Below, piece by piece: positions 8,323-16,537 of a stretch of DNA of 29,731 nucleotides. Numbering within the stretch: position 1 is the stretch's first letter; each line of letters starts with the position of its first letter. The notes below the pieces were generated by a model. It worked only from the letters and a program-made list of their open reading frames with translations. It was not told the origin of the DNA and searched no databases. Source of the DNA: JAJDIA01 sp031555145 (GTDB lineage: Bacteria; Bacteroidota; Bacteroidia; Bacteroidales; Tannerellaceae); NCBI GenBank assembly GCA_031555145.1, contig JAVBUR010000060.1:1-29731 (forward strand), read 5' to 3'. The position numbers and the translations under genes are program-made.

Positions 8323-8952
8323 ATGAAACAAACATTCAACATTGGTGATATATTTCTTACATCCTGGAAGTTCACCAAATCCCAGCTGGCCATCCTGTGT
8401 GGTTTACTTATCGGTTATACCATTATTGCGTTTACCCTGTCTATCCTCACATCGACGCAAACGTCTATTGTGGCGACCATTGTGTTGAATATCATAGGAG
8501 GTGTGATCGGCTGTCTGTTTGCCATGGGATACATTAAGAACCTGTTCCAGACAATCGACGATATAGAGCCCCAGTTCTCGGCCTACGGGCAACAGGCCTC
8601 TAAAATACTGAAATACATCGCTGTTAACCTTGTCGTAGGCCTTGCCTGCACCATTGGATTTTGTCTCTTTATCCTTCCCGGCATCTACCTGATGTGCCGG
8701 ATGCAATACGCATTAGCTTTCATTATTGAAGAAGATGAGGAAATCATCGAGTCCATCAAACGGAGTTGGGCCATGACACAGGTGTATGCCTGGAAACTGG
8801 TGGGATTGTTTTTTGTGCAATTCCTTATCTGTCTCATCGGCGTCCTGTTATTCGGTGTAGGCCTCTTTATCGCCTATCCGCTGATCGCGATGATGTATTG
8901 CTATAGCTTCCGCGTGTTGAACTCGCCGCTTCAATTGATCGAAGAAGCATGA
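8323..8952 (+). CDS. Small integral membrane protein, function unknown
   Basis: A 209-residue protein with about five hydrophobic helices (near 22-44, 48-70, 93-121, 152-176, 178-198) and no enzyme motif. The segment ILPGIYLMCRMQYALAFIIEE followed by SIKRSWAMTQ resembles the signature of DUF975/YciC-like and related Bacteroidetes membrane proteins; this is a family-level impression only. MKQTFNIGDIFLTSWKFTKSQ starts the cytoplasmic N-terminus and has no signal peptide. The last four bases (ATGA, 8949-8952) overlap the start of the LacI-type regulator gene, so the two are probably translationally coupled. A role in sensing or in membrane physiology under that regulator is possible but unproven. 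Confidence 0.8.
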   Translation: MKQTFNIGDIFLTSWKFTKSQLAILCGLLIGYTIIAFTLSILTSTQTSIVATIVLNIIGGVIGCLFAMGYIKNLFQTIDDIEPQFSAYGQQASKILKYIAVNLVVGLACTIGFCLFILPGIYLMCRMQYALAFIIEEDEEIIESIKRSWAMTQVYAWKLVGLFFVQFLICLIGVLLFGVGLFIAYPLIAMMYCYSFRVLNSPLQLIEEA

Positions 8953-10010
8953 GCCGGAACTACAGGATAAAGGACATCGCCGCTCTTTCAGGGGTATCTA
9001 CCGGCACCGTTGACCGCATCCTGCACAACCGGGGAAAAGTTTCAGAAGAAGCCCGCCGCAAAGTAGAAAAAGTACTGCAGGAGATAGACTATCAGCCCAA
9101 CCTCATCGCCCGTTCGCTGGCGTTGAAAAAAGAATACCATTTCTATACCCTTATGCCCTCCTTCGACCAAGGGGAGTATTGGGATATGTTCTGGAGAGGA
9201 ATCAAACAAGCCGAGAAAGAGTTTGGCAGCTACAATGTGGAGATCCATCCCCTGTTCTTTAATCAGTATGACAAAGCATCGTTCGACGAACTGGCTATCC
9301 AATTAAAGAAAGTCGACTGCCAGGGTGTGATCATCGCCACCCTGTTCCGCGAGAGTGTGATCCATCTGACAAAGGAGCTCGATCAATGCGAAATCCCCTA
9401 TATACTGGTTGACGCCTACATTGAAGAAACACAATGCCTGTCGTATTTCGGTACGCACTCGTATGATTCGGGATACGTCGCCGGCCGGTTACTGCGCGAG
9501 CAAATCGCCCCCGATGAAGACATCGCCCTCTTCCGCTTCCTTCGAAAAGGAGACGTGTATTCCACACAGGTACAGATCCGTGAAAAAGGGTTCCGCGATT
9601 ATCTGGCGCAATCGCACTACACAGGCCATATCCATCCGATCATCATCCACGCCGATGACACGGTAAAGAATATCCAGATCATGGATACCTTTTTCGACGC
9701 GCATCCGCATGTGCAGGCCGGGATCATCTTCAACTCAAAAGCGCACCTGCTGGGACAGTATTTCAGTAGCCGGAATGATAAGCCCACCTTCCGCCTGATT
9801 GGTTATGATGTGATCGAACAGAACATCCGTTACCTGAAAAGTGGTTATATTTCCCACCTCATCGCCCAACGCCCTGAGGTGCAGGGAGTAAACTGCATCA
9901 AGGCACTCTTCCGCCACCTCGCCCTTGGAGAAAATCCCGAGCCCATCAACTATATGCCGCTCGATATCCTGGTAAAGGAAAATATCAGCTACTACAACAA
10001 CTACATTTAG
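8949..10010 (+). CDS. LacI-type transcriptional regulator
   Basis: A 353-residue DNA-binding regulator. Residues 5-26 form a LacI helix-turn-helix (IKDIAALSGVSTGTVDRILHNRG) and 30-58 the hinge-proximal helices with YQPNLIARSLA. Residues about 63-345 are a periplasmic-binding-protein-like type 1 sensor domain, with KGFRDYL and the GYDVIEQNIRYLKSGYISHLIAQRPEVQG segment typical of sugar-sensing members. The effector is not identifiable. LacI proteins in Bacteroidales usually sit beside carbohydrate genes; here the partner is an unrelated membrane protein whose gene overlaps by 4 bp, which is unusual. The next gene is convergent and its stop codon lies only 11 bases away. Confidence 0.92.
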   Translation: MSRNYRIKDIAALSGVSTGTVDRILHNRGKVSEEARRKVEKVLQEIDYQPNLIARSLALKKEYHFYTLMPSFDQGEYWDMFWRGIKQAEKEFGSYNVEIHPLFFNQYDKASFDELAIQLKKVDCQGVIIATLFRESVIHLTKELDQCEIPYILVDAYIEETQCLSYFGTHSYDSGYVAGRLLREQIAPDEDIALFRFLRKGDVYSTQVQIREKGFRDYLAQSHYTGHIHPIIIHADDTVKNIQIMDTFFDAHPHVQAGIIFNSKAHLLGQYFSSRNDKPTFRLIGYDVIEQNIRYLKSGYISHLIAQRPEVQGVNCIKALFRHLALGENPEPINYMPLDILVKENISYYNNYI

Positions 10011-10021
10011 GGGAATAACGA

Positions 10022-10588
10022 CTAATCGCTAATCATTATCCCCAGTTCCTTCCGCATCCGCTCCACATCCAGCTCTTCCAGGAAGCGGGTGATATTGAAG
10101 AAAATGCGGTGATGTCCGAATGCGGGTTCAAGCATTTCGGCAATAGCGTCTTCTTTCGATACATCCTGAAAGACAATGCGATACAAGGCGATTACAATCC
10201 CCGTACGGTCGGAGCCATGATAGCAATGGATCAGCATCGGCCCCTTCCGGTCACGGAGGATACGGAGGATATCCAATAGTTTTTTCTCCGAAAGCCAATA
10301 GGCGTGTAGCGGCACATGGTGCAAGTGCATCGATGTGCCCATAGCCGCACGATCGTCGCTATGGAAGGCTCGCAGGTTCAAGACCTCCTGTATACCGTAC
10401 TTCTCCAAAGCTATGAAATCATTCCGGTAGGGCTGGTCGGAACGATACAACGTCGAGTCGATGCGATACAGGTTTGTCAGCTCGCTGAATTGAAGGTGTA
10501 TCCGCTCGGCTTTAACGGCTTGCCCCATTACATGCAGGGAAACAGCCAGGAAAAAGAGCAGGAAAAGGGAGTAAATCCGGACCATCAC
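10022..10588 (-). CDS. Exported dual-specificity/tyrosine phosphatase-like protein
   Basis: Cysteine-dependent phosphatase of 188 residues with a Sec signal peptide (about 1-22, cleavage probably after MGQ). The P-loop HCYHGSDRTG (121-130) fits HCx5R, with nucleophile C122 and R128. The preceding segment LYRSDQPYRNDFIALEKYGIQEVLNLR is the typical strand-helix start of small dual-specificity phosphatases. I see no obvious WPD-type aspartate in the loop LHAYWLSEKK, so the general acid is uncertain (D78 or D79 could be candidates). Export implies a substrate in the periplasm or outside, perhaps a phosphorylated sugar or inositol phosphate rather than a protein; that is inference. It is divergent from the M23 peptidase gene. 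Confidence 0.87.
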   Translation of the reverse strand: MMVRIYSLFLLFFLAVSLHVMGQAVKAERIHLQFSELTNLYRIDSTLYRSDQPYRNDFIALEKYGIQEVLNLRAFHSDDRAAMGTSMHLHHVPLHAYWLSEKKLLDILRILRDRKGPMLIHCYHGSDRTGIVIALYRIVFQDVSKEDAIAEMLEPAFGHHRIFFNITRFLEELDVERMRKELGIMISD

Positions 10589-10616
10589 ATCTAGTTTCTA
10601 TCGTTTTACTTGCCGG

Positions 10617-10624
10617 TAAAGATA
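10617..10624 (-). promoter_or_regulatory. Candidate -7 box of the phosphatase gene
   Basis: On the minus strand the sequence reads TATCTTTA, one base from TAnnTTTG. It would start transcription near 10611, about 22 bases before the ATG at 10588. No clear -33 element is visible. Confidence 0.35.
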
Positions 10625-10720
10625 AAGAGGATTAACGATAACCGGCGCATTATCAACCCCACATGGTGCTGTTATTTATATTTATTTGTACTTTTACGGC
10701 CTAATACGCATGAAAGACGG

Positions 10721-11584
10721 ATGAAACTACGAATAATCAGTGGTATATTATTGCTTGCCTGCCTTGTGGTAGTGGCCTGCCGTACAAAGGTCTCCCAGCA
10801 GAAGCCGGAAGAAAAAACCGACCGCCCCGTCACGCTGCCCCGTACCGTGCGTCCCCTGCCATATAACGATTCCCTGTTGGTCATGCCCAAAGCAGAACTG
10901 TTGCCCGAAGTCGACGGCAGCCGCAAAAACATCACATCTACATTCGGCGCTGCCGATGGGGAACACATTAAAGCCCGCGACCGGAAATTGTTTGCCAACA
11001 GCGACGAGGAGATTATTTATCTCTCACGTATCAAGTCCTACCACTATGCCTTCCCCCTGCCGGGCGCTAAGATGATCTCACCCTACGGAGGAAATCGGAA
11101 GAACCATTCAGGCACCGACCTGAAAACGTGCGCGAACGACACGATCGTGTCCGTATTCGACGGAGTGGTACGCATGGCGAAACCCTATGCGGCCTACGGT
11201 AATGTGGTGGTGGTCCGCCATTACAACGGACTCGAAACCGTCTACAGCCACAACTCAAAGAACCTGGTCAAACCCGGCGACGAAGTGCGGGTAGGCCAAT
11301 CTATCGCCCTTACGGGACGCACCGGACGGGCCACGACCGAACACCTCCACTTCGAAGTCCGTATCAACGGCACGGCTTTCAACCCCGACCTCCTCTTTGA
11401 TTTCTCCACCCGTACCCTGCGTGGTAAAGACCTCCTGTGCCGTAGAAAAGGCAGCGCCATCGTCGTCAGCCCAACCGAAGTCCTCCCTCATCAGCTTATG
11501 AGCGGCTATGTCCATCCCGAAACGCCCCTCCTCTTCTTCCAGACAACCGAATCCCCAGTCTGGGCTCTCCCCGACCGGAGTTAG
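10721..11584 (+). CDS. M23 (LytM-type) peptidase lipoprotein
   Basis: Zinc endopeptidase family acting on peptidoglycan cross-links, or a LytM regulator of amidases. The chosen ATG gives 287 residues starting with a lipoprotein signal, CLVVVAC, with acylated C20; the frame is open further upstream to a TTG at 10610 but that extension destroys the signal. The linker to residue about 100 is polar and Pro-rich. The LytM domain (about 115-230) has all the zinc ligands: H129 and D133 in HSGTD, and H210 in HLHFEVR, with H177 (YSHNSK) and H208 as catalytic histidines. Active-enzyme residues are intact, so it is probably a true peptidase. It lies alone, between a divergent phosphatase gene and a convergent HEAT/DUF1080 gene. 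Confidence 0.92.
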   Translation: MKLRIISGILLLACLVVVACRTKVSQQKPEEKTDRPVTLPRTVRPLPYNDSLLVMPKAELLPEVDGSRKNITSTFGAADGEHIKARDRKLFANSDEEIIYLSRIKSYHYAFPLPGAKMISPYGGNRKNHSGTDLKTCANDTIVSVFDGVVRMAKPYAAYGNVVVVRHYNGLETVYSHNSKNLVKPGDEVRVGQSIALTGRTGRATTEHLHFEVRINGTAFNPDLLFDFSTRTLRGKDLLCRRKGSAIVVSPTEVLPHQLMSGYVHPETPLLFFQTTESPVWALPDRS

Positions 11585-11605
11585 TTTCAAACCCTGTCAA
11601 ATATG

Positions 11606-11640
11606 AAAGCCGCCGCTCCTTTTCAGGGAACGGCGGCTTT
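11606..11640. terminator. Terminator between M23 peptidase and HEAT/DUF1080 genes
   Basis: AAAGCCGCCG (11606-11615) and CGGCGGCTTT (11631-11640) form a perfect 10-bp stem around a 15-base loop. It lies between two convergent stop codons (11584 and 11671). The T tract is short in both directions, so efficiency is uncertain. Confidence 0.75.
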
Positions 11641-11670
11641 AGTGTGTTATGCGCTAAACGCAAGAGCTTC

Positions 11671-14600
11671 TTACTTCAGTTCTTTGATGCGGATGTCGCG
11701 GAATTTCACTTTCGAGCCATGGCCGAGGAAGGCGATATGTCCTTTCTTGTTGAAGAGGCCCGGGTGCTGTTTGCCGTCGATGGTGCCGTTCTTAGCGGCT
11801 TCGCGGATGTTACCTTCGAGGATCACTTCGCCGTTGAGGGTGATCTTGATGTTGTCGCCGTTGGCGATTACTTCTTCGTAGTTCCACTCACCGACCGGTT
11901 TGAGGAAGCCGCGTTTGGCTGCGATCACACCATATACCGAACCGTGGTATTGATATACCTGCAGGTCTTTGTATACCGGATGTTCGTTGTCGAGGATCTG
12001 TAATTCCATACCTACATAGGCGTCATCACCTTCCATCGGGGTACGGTTACCCAGACCGTTGTTGGCGGCATCCGTCAACTGGAATTCGAAACGGAAGATG
12101 AAGTTACCGTATTCGTTCTTCGTGTACAGGTTACCACCTGAACCACGGCTGGGCACAAGCGTAATGGTTCCGTCTTCCAAGGTATAGTCCTTGGTGTTAC
12201 CGGTCCATTCGTGCATATTGGTGCCGTCGAAGAGCACCTTATAACCATCCTTCACTTCCTGGGCGGAGAGCTTGAAAGCTTCTGCACGGGGAAGCTCGCG
12301 GACATAGAGGTCGCGGTAATATACCTTGCTGCCGTGAGCCTGCAATTCGATCTGTTCGATGGGGAAGATCGGCTGTTTGCGGTCCCAATAGTTTTCGAGG
12401 ATCACTTTGTCGGTTACCAGTTCGCCGTTGAGGACAACTGTTACACGGTCTCCAACCATCTTGATGTACATGGTATTCCATTCGCCTAAACGGTTGTCGG
12501 CCACTTTCAGCGGCTTGCTCGGGTTAGACTGGTTGTTGTACAAACCACCTGAACCTACCTGGGCACCTGCCTTCACACGGGCTGTATCCCATATCTGTAC
12601 CTGCGGGGTTCCACGGAGATAGATACCGGCATCGGCTTCCTTACCGGAAGGATCGAGCAACCAGTCAACATACATTTCAAAGTCGCCGTATTGTTTGTCG
12701 GTACAGAGGTTATCGTAGCCTGTTCCGTCGAACACCAGGCAGCCGTTTTCCACCTTCCAGTCGCGACGCATGTTGTCGTCGGCTTTTACCTGTGCCTTCG
12801 CCAGGTCGGCCGGTTTCATGGCAGCACGTTTGATGGGGTTCTCAACGAGGCCCTTCCAACCGGTGAGGTCTTTGCCATTGAACATGGACACATAGCCTTC
12901 GCCGGCCGGCATTTCGCTCAGTTGCTTGCGGATGGCTTCTTTCTGGTAGCCTGCATCGGGATTATCCAACACCTGTGTTACCTTGGCGAGCAAGTCGCGT
13001 ACGATCTGTCCGGTAAATTCGGGATGGTTGCCGGAGATATTCATCACGGCATTGGCAGCGGCCTGCTGAATAGGTTTGTCGTCGAGGAAACGACCGGCGT
13101 AGATCATGCCCTGGAACGTACCTGCCTGCTGAATGCGACGGAGGATATTGTTCTTCTGCTCGGTCGTCTTCGCTACTTCCATCGCCTTGCGCAGGAAGAT
13201 GGTGCGGTTTTCACCCGACAGTTCGGGCAAGGAAACGAGGCGGATATAAGCGTTCAGTGCACGGTCGAAGTAGGCAGCGCCGGAAGGATCCTTGCATACG
13301 GCATACAGTTCGTCGGCTGCTTCGCGGCCTTTCCAGTTATAGATAGCTTCGAAAGCGGCATCCTTAGCAGCACCCTGGCCGTTCTTGAATCCGGCAACGA
13401 TCACCGGTAGCGCTTCCTTGTCGCCAGTAGCCGACAATACCACATAATAAAGATACTTCTTGCTGTCGCCGGCCTGAACCATGCGACGGCTGATGTTGGT
13501 ATACTGTGTAGCAGCAGGCTGCTGGGCGATCGAAGCGATCACGGCCTGTTGCAACGGAGAAACGGCGTCGGCATCAGCCGATTCGAGCATACCGCACAGG
13601 TTGGTAAAGTCTTTTTCACCTACCACGTCTTTCAATGCAATATAAGCCGCCTTCTTCACCTCGGGTGAACCGGACTTGATCTGTTCGAGTACGGTATTGA
13701 CCGTAGCATCCGCCTTGCGGTTAGCCAACAGTTGCAGGGCAGCCACCTTACCGGCATCCGTAGCCGAAGGAATCACGCGGACAACCGACGGAGCCACATC
13801 ACCCTTGAAAGTAGCCAAAGCATCTTTACCCACGGCTACCACTTGTGCGTCTTTGTCGGCCAGCAGATCGGCCAGCGCCGGGATCACACTTGTATCGCCA
13901 ATCTTCACCAGCGCCCAGGCAGCAGCCTGCTTCACTTCGAAGTTAGCCTCTTTCAGTTGGTTCAGGATCACTTGCTTGCCGGGGAGGTCGAATTTGATTT
14001 CGAGGCCTTTGATCACCGGGTTCTTCTGCGGGCAGGTGCTTTCGCGACCGAGCCAGTTGAGGATATCCACCTTCACATCGGCTTTTGCTTTCGGCACCAT
14101 CTTCAACGCTTCCACATACATGGGAGCATCGGCATAGGCAGAAGCAAAGTTGAGGGCGGCATTGCGGTATTCCTTATCGCCATCTTTCAGCGCAGCAAGA
14201 AGCAGCTTGGTCGGGCTCTCGCTCTGGGCCATCAGGATTTCAAGCGCAGCGTCACGCGTATGGGTGCGGCCGGCTTTGGTGGCGGCTTTCAACAAGTCGT
14301 TGGCCGCTTTTTCGGCGGTCTTCTTGTCGCCCTGGGCGGCAATGTTCTTGATCAGGATGATGTAGGCTTCGTTAGCGCCTGTATTTTCCATCCGATAGCC
14401 GGTAGCGGCAGCGGCTTTCGCCAACAGGTCGAGTGACTGTGCGGTACCGATTTGGCTGAGGGTATAGTAGGCTACCTTTTTCGTGTTCGCATCACCGCTT
14501 TCAGCCAGACCTGCGATCAGTTTTTCGCTCACCTTCATACCGGCCTGACCGATGGCGAGCATCGCATCGCGCTGTGTATTCGGCGTACCTGTCAGCAGAG

Positions 14601-15111
14601 CCGCCTGCAAGGCATCCTTGGCGGCAGCAGTATTGATGTTTGCCAGGGCGCGGGCAGCCGGGCCACTGAGGTCTTCCTTGTTCAGGTAGCCGGCCAGTGC
14701 ATCGACAGCTTCGTCCTTACCGCAGATCTGCAGTTCGCGGATCAGGAAAGCTTTCGTTTCACGTTCGGTCACCTGGCCTAATGCTTTCACATAGGCCTTG
14801 GCTACGACGAGGCGGGCGCTTTCCTGTCCCTCGGCCATGACGTAATGAGCCAGTCCGCTGAGCGCATAGTCCATCTGGGCATTGGAACCTTTGCCCGGAG
14901 CGTTGATCAGGTTGACGATGGTAAGTACACCTTCTTCACCGGCCGAAGCCAGGTCGCCGATCATCTGATTGTATTTTCGCTGCTGTTCGGCAGGCATCTG
15001 TGCCAGCACGTCCGCAGCAATCGTCTTGGCTGTACGGTTAGCCGGCGATTGTGCCATCAGCACATTACCGAACAACAGCGCACCAGCCAGTAATATAAAT
15101 ATCTTCCTCAT
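11671..15111 (-). CDS. Exported HEAT-repeat protein with two DUF1080 (3-keto-disaccharide hydrolase) domains
   Basis: A 1146-residue exported protein. A Sec signal peptide (about 1-20, MRKIFILLAGALLFGNVLMA) is followed by a long array of HEAT-like helical repeats (about 30-690; for example VKQAAAWALVKIGDTSVIPALADLLADKD). Two DUF1080 jelly-roll domains follow: about 735-940, opening with GYVSMFNGKDLTGWKG, and about 955-1146, opening with GYKVLFDGTNMHEWTG. Both show the family features (GIYLRG and QIWD in the first, NGLGNRT and ELQILDNE in the second). Characterised DUF1080 members in Bacteroides cleave 3-keto-glycosides made by Gfo/Idh/MocA oxidoreductases (family knowledge, recalled). The oxidoreductase gene lies just 40 bases upstream in the same direction. 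The HEAT part may bind the substrate or other surface proteins. Domain limits are estimates. Confidence 0.9.
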   Translation of the reverse strand: MRKIFILLAGALLFGNVLMAQSPANRTAKTIAADVLAQMPAEQQRKYNQMIGDLASAGEEGVLTIVNLINAPGKGSNAQMDYALSGLAHYVMAEGQESARLVVAKAYVKALGQVTERETKAFLIRELQICGKDEAVDALAGYLNKEDLSGPAARALANINTAAAKDALQAALLTGTPNTQRDAMLAIGQAGMKVSEKLIAGLAESGDANTKKVAYYTLSQIGTAQSLDLLAKAAAATGYRMENTGANEAYIILIKNIAAQGDKKTAEKAANDLLKAATKAGRTHTRDAALEILMAQSESPTKLLLAALKDGDKEYRNAALNFASAYADAPMYVEALKMVPKAKADVKVDILNWLGRESTCPQKNPVIKGLEIKFDLPGKQVILNQLKEANFEVKQAAAWALVKIGDTSVIPALADLLADKDAQVVAVGKDALATFKGDVAPSVVRVIPSATDAGKVAALQLLANRKADATVNTVLEQIKSGSPEVKKAAYIALKDVVGEKDFTNLCGMLESADADAVSPLQQAVIASIAQQPAATQYTNISRRMVQAGDSKKYLYYVVLSATGDKEALPVIVAGFKNGQGAAKDAAFEAIYNWKGREAADELYAVCKDPSGAAYFDRALNAYIRLVSLPELSGENRTIFLRKAMEVAKTTEQKNNILRRIQQAGTFQGMIYAGRFLDDKPIQQAAANAVMNISGNHPEFTGQIVRDLLAKVTQVLDNPDAGYQKEAIRKQLSEMPAGEGYVSMFNGKDLTGWKGLVENPIKRAAMKPADLAKAQVKADDNMRRDWKVENGCLVFDGTGYDNLCTDKQYGDFEMYVDWLLDPSGKEADAGIYLRGTPQVQIWDTARVKAGAQVGSGGLYNNQSNPSKPLKVADNRLGEWNTMYIKMVGDRVTVVLNGELVTDKVILENYWDRKQPIFPIEQIELQAHGSKVYYRDLYVRELPRAEAFKLSAQEVKDGYKVLFDGTNMHEWTGNTKDYTLEDGTITLVPSRGSGGNLYTKNEYGNFIFRFEFQLTDAANNGLGNRTPMEGDDAYVGMELQILDNEHPVYKDLQVYQYHGSVYGVIAAKRGFLKPVGEWNYEEVIANGDNIKITLNGEVILEGNIREAAKNGTIDGKQHPGLFNKKGHIAFLGHGSKVKFRDIRIKELK

Positions 15112-15151
15112 AATTGCTTTGTTTTTTGATTTCTCAATTCTCTATACTCAA

Positions 15152-16408
15152 TTAAATCATCCAGGGAGAACGCATCGGCTGGTCGATCAGACGGTTGGCA
15201 GCCTCGTCGTTAATAAACTCGAGCTTCACGGGATCAAAGTGCAGCGTGCGGTTCAGGCGAAGCGCCACGGCACCCATATTCACGATCGTAGCCGAACGGA
15301 ATCCGTTGCGTTCGTTCAGCGCGAACGGCTGGCGGGTACGTACGCTTTCGAGGAAGTCGGTTACCTGCGGTTCGGGTTCGGGGAAATCGGCCAGTTTCTT
15401 TTCCCAGTTGGGAATATCACAAACAAAGTTCTTATATACGTTACCGTTCGGTCCGGAGATATACGGCGTATTCGGGTCGCCATAGTCGCCACCCCAGAGG
15501 ACGATCTGACAGCCGTCTTCGTAGGTGTAGGTGATCGAACGCCAGACACCGACGGCATCCGGATGCTGTTGCGGGGCATCGACCTCCACCTTCACGGGGC
15601 TGGTATGGTCTTTACCGAGGAAATACTGTACGGGGTCGATATAGTGCTGACCCATGTCGCCCAGACCGCCGCCATCATAGTCCCAGTATCCGCGGAAGGT
15701 GCCGTGTGTACGGTGGATGTTGTACGGACGGTAAGGAGCCGGGCCTAACCAGAAGTCGTAGTCCAACTCAGCCGGTACAGCCTGCGGTTCGAGGTATTCT
15801 TTTCCTACCCAGTAGAATTTCCAGTCGAAGCCGGTGTGCTTGCTGATAGTCACTTTCAACGGCCAACCAAGCATACCGCTTTGAACGAGTTTCTTCAACG
15901 GCTTCACGGGCGTACCCAGGCCGTAGAACGGATCGGCAAAGCGGAACCAGGTGTTGAGGCGGAAAGCACGTCCGTATTGCTTGACGGCTTCCATCACACG
16001 CTTTCCTTCGCCAATGGTACGGGTCATCGGCTTTTCGCACCAGATATCCTTACCAGCCTTGGCTGCTTCGACCGACATGATTCCATGCCAGTGGGGCGGC
16101 GTGGCGATATGCACGATGTCTACGTTCTGATCGAGGATCAGTTCGCGGAAGTCGTGATACGCGGCAATCTTTTCCTTTACTAAATTTTTACCCAGCTCGA
16201 GGTGTTTCTTATCCACATCGCAGACGGCCACCAGGCGCGTCCCGGCATAGTTCACGTGTCCGCGTCCCATGCCTCCCGTTCCGATAATACCCTTCGTCAG
16301 CTGATCACTCGGTGCAATGTACCCACTGCCCAAGACGTTTCGCGGCACAATAGTAAAGGCCGCGATACCTCCAAGTGTCTTCAGGAAGTCTCTTCTGTTT
16401 GTCTTCAT
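15152..16408 (-). CDS. Tat-exported Gfo/Idh/MocA family oxidoreductase
   Basis: NAD(P)-dependent sugar oxidoreductase of 418 residues. The start is placed at 16408 because it gives a twin-arginine signal, NRRDFLKTLGG, and lies just after a promoter; the frame extends to 16447 but that start would fall upstream of the predicted transcript start. The Rossmann motif GTGGMG is at 43-48, DVDKKH follows beta-2, and the conserved CEKPMT (124-129) holds the catalytic-type E-K-P. The C-terminal alpha/beta domain contains GGGLGDMGQHYIDPVQYFLG. Tat export of a folded protein with bound cofactor has a precedent in Zymomonas glucose-fructose oxidoreductase. With the downstream DUF1080 protein it probably oxidises a glycoside at C3 outside the cytoplasm; the substrate is unknown. 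Confidence 0.93.
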   Translation of the reverse strand: MKTNRRDFLKTLGGIAAFTIVPRNVLGSGYIAPSDQLTKGIIGTGGMGRGHVNYAGTRLVAVCDVDKKHLELGKNLVKEKIAAYHDFRELILDQNVDIVHIATPPHWHGIMSVEAAKAGKDIWCEKPMTRTIGEGKRVMEAVKQYGRAFRLNTWFRFADPFYGLGTPVKPLKKLVQSGMLGWPLKVTISKHTGFDWKFYWVGKEYLEPQAVPAELDYDFWLGPAPYRPYNIHRTHGTFRGYWDYDGGGLGDMGQHYIDPVQYFLGKDHTSPVKVEVDAPQQHPDAVGVWRSITYTYEDGCQIVLWGGDYGDPNTPYISGPNGNVYKNFVCDIPNWEKKLADFPEPEPQVTDFLESVRTRQPFALNERNGFRSATIVNMGAVALRLNRTLHFDPVKLEFINDEAANRLIDQPMRSPWMI

Positions 16409-16444
16409 AGTATTCTTAATTAGACTGTTAAATACAAAATATCG

Positions 16445-16452
16445 CAAATTTA
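16445..16452 (-). promoter_or_regulatory. Candidate promoter -7 box for oxidoreductase-DUF1080 genes
   Basis: TAAATTTG on the minus strand matches TAnnTTTG exactly. Transcription would begin near 16440, about 30 bases before the ATG at 16408. No good -33 TTTG is seen. The box lies downstream of the strong hairpin at 16482-16523, so the two enzyme genes could be transcribed separately from susC-susD. Confidence 0.5.
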
Positions 16453-16481
16453 TTAATTAATATCGACTTAGTTGCATTTAT

Positions 16482-16523
16482 CTAATATAAAAACAGCCGT
16501 TTGCACGGCTGTTTTTATATTAG
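16482..16523. terminator. Strong bidirectional hairpin after the SusD-like gene
   Basis: Bases 16482-16500 and 16505-16523 are perfectly complementary: 19 bp with a TTGC loop. The core is ACAGCCGT/ACGGCTGT flanked by A5 and T5 tracts inside the stem, the usual form of an intrinsic terminator in either direction. It begins 15 bases after the SusD stop codon on the minus strand. Confidence 0.88.
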
Positions 16524-16537
16524 GGTTACACTAGCAA

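Noticed and set aside
8109..8348. Open frame of 79 codons on the plus strand between the divergent genes
   Set aside because: It covers the efflux promoter and dyads, overlaps the next gene, and has no recognisable feature.
10010..10043. Imperfect hairpin across both stop codons of the LacI and phosphatase genes (GGGGAATAA with TTATCCCC)
   Set aside because: The stem has a bulge, no T tract follows, and it overlaps coding sequence, so I do not call it a terminator, although it may slow converging transcription.
10610..10720. Upstream TTG start for the M23 peptidase
   Set aside because: It would bury the lipoprotein signal; the ATG at 10721 gives a normal signal with C20.
16409..16447. Longer start for the oxidoreductase
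   Set aside because: It lies at or above the predicted transcript start and spoils the twin-arginine signal.
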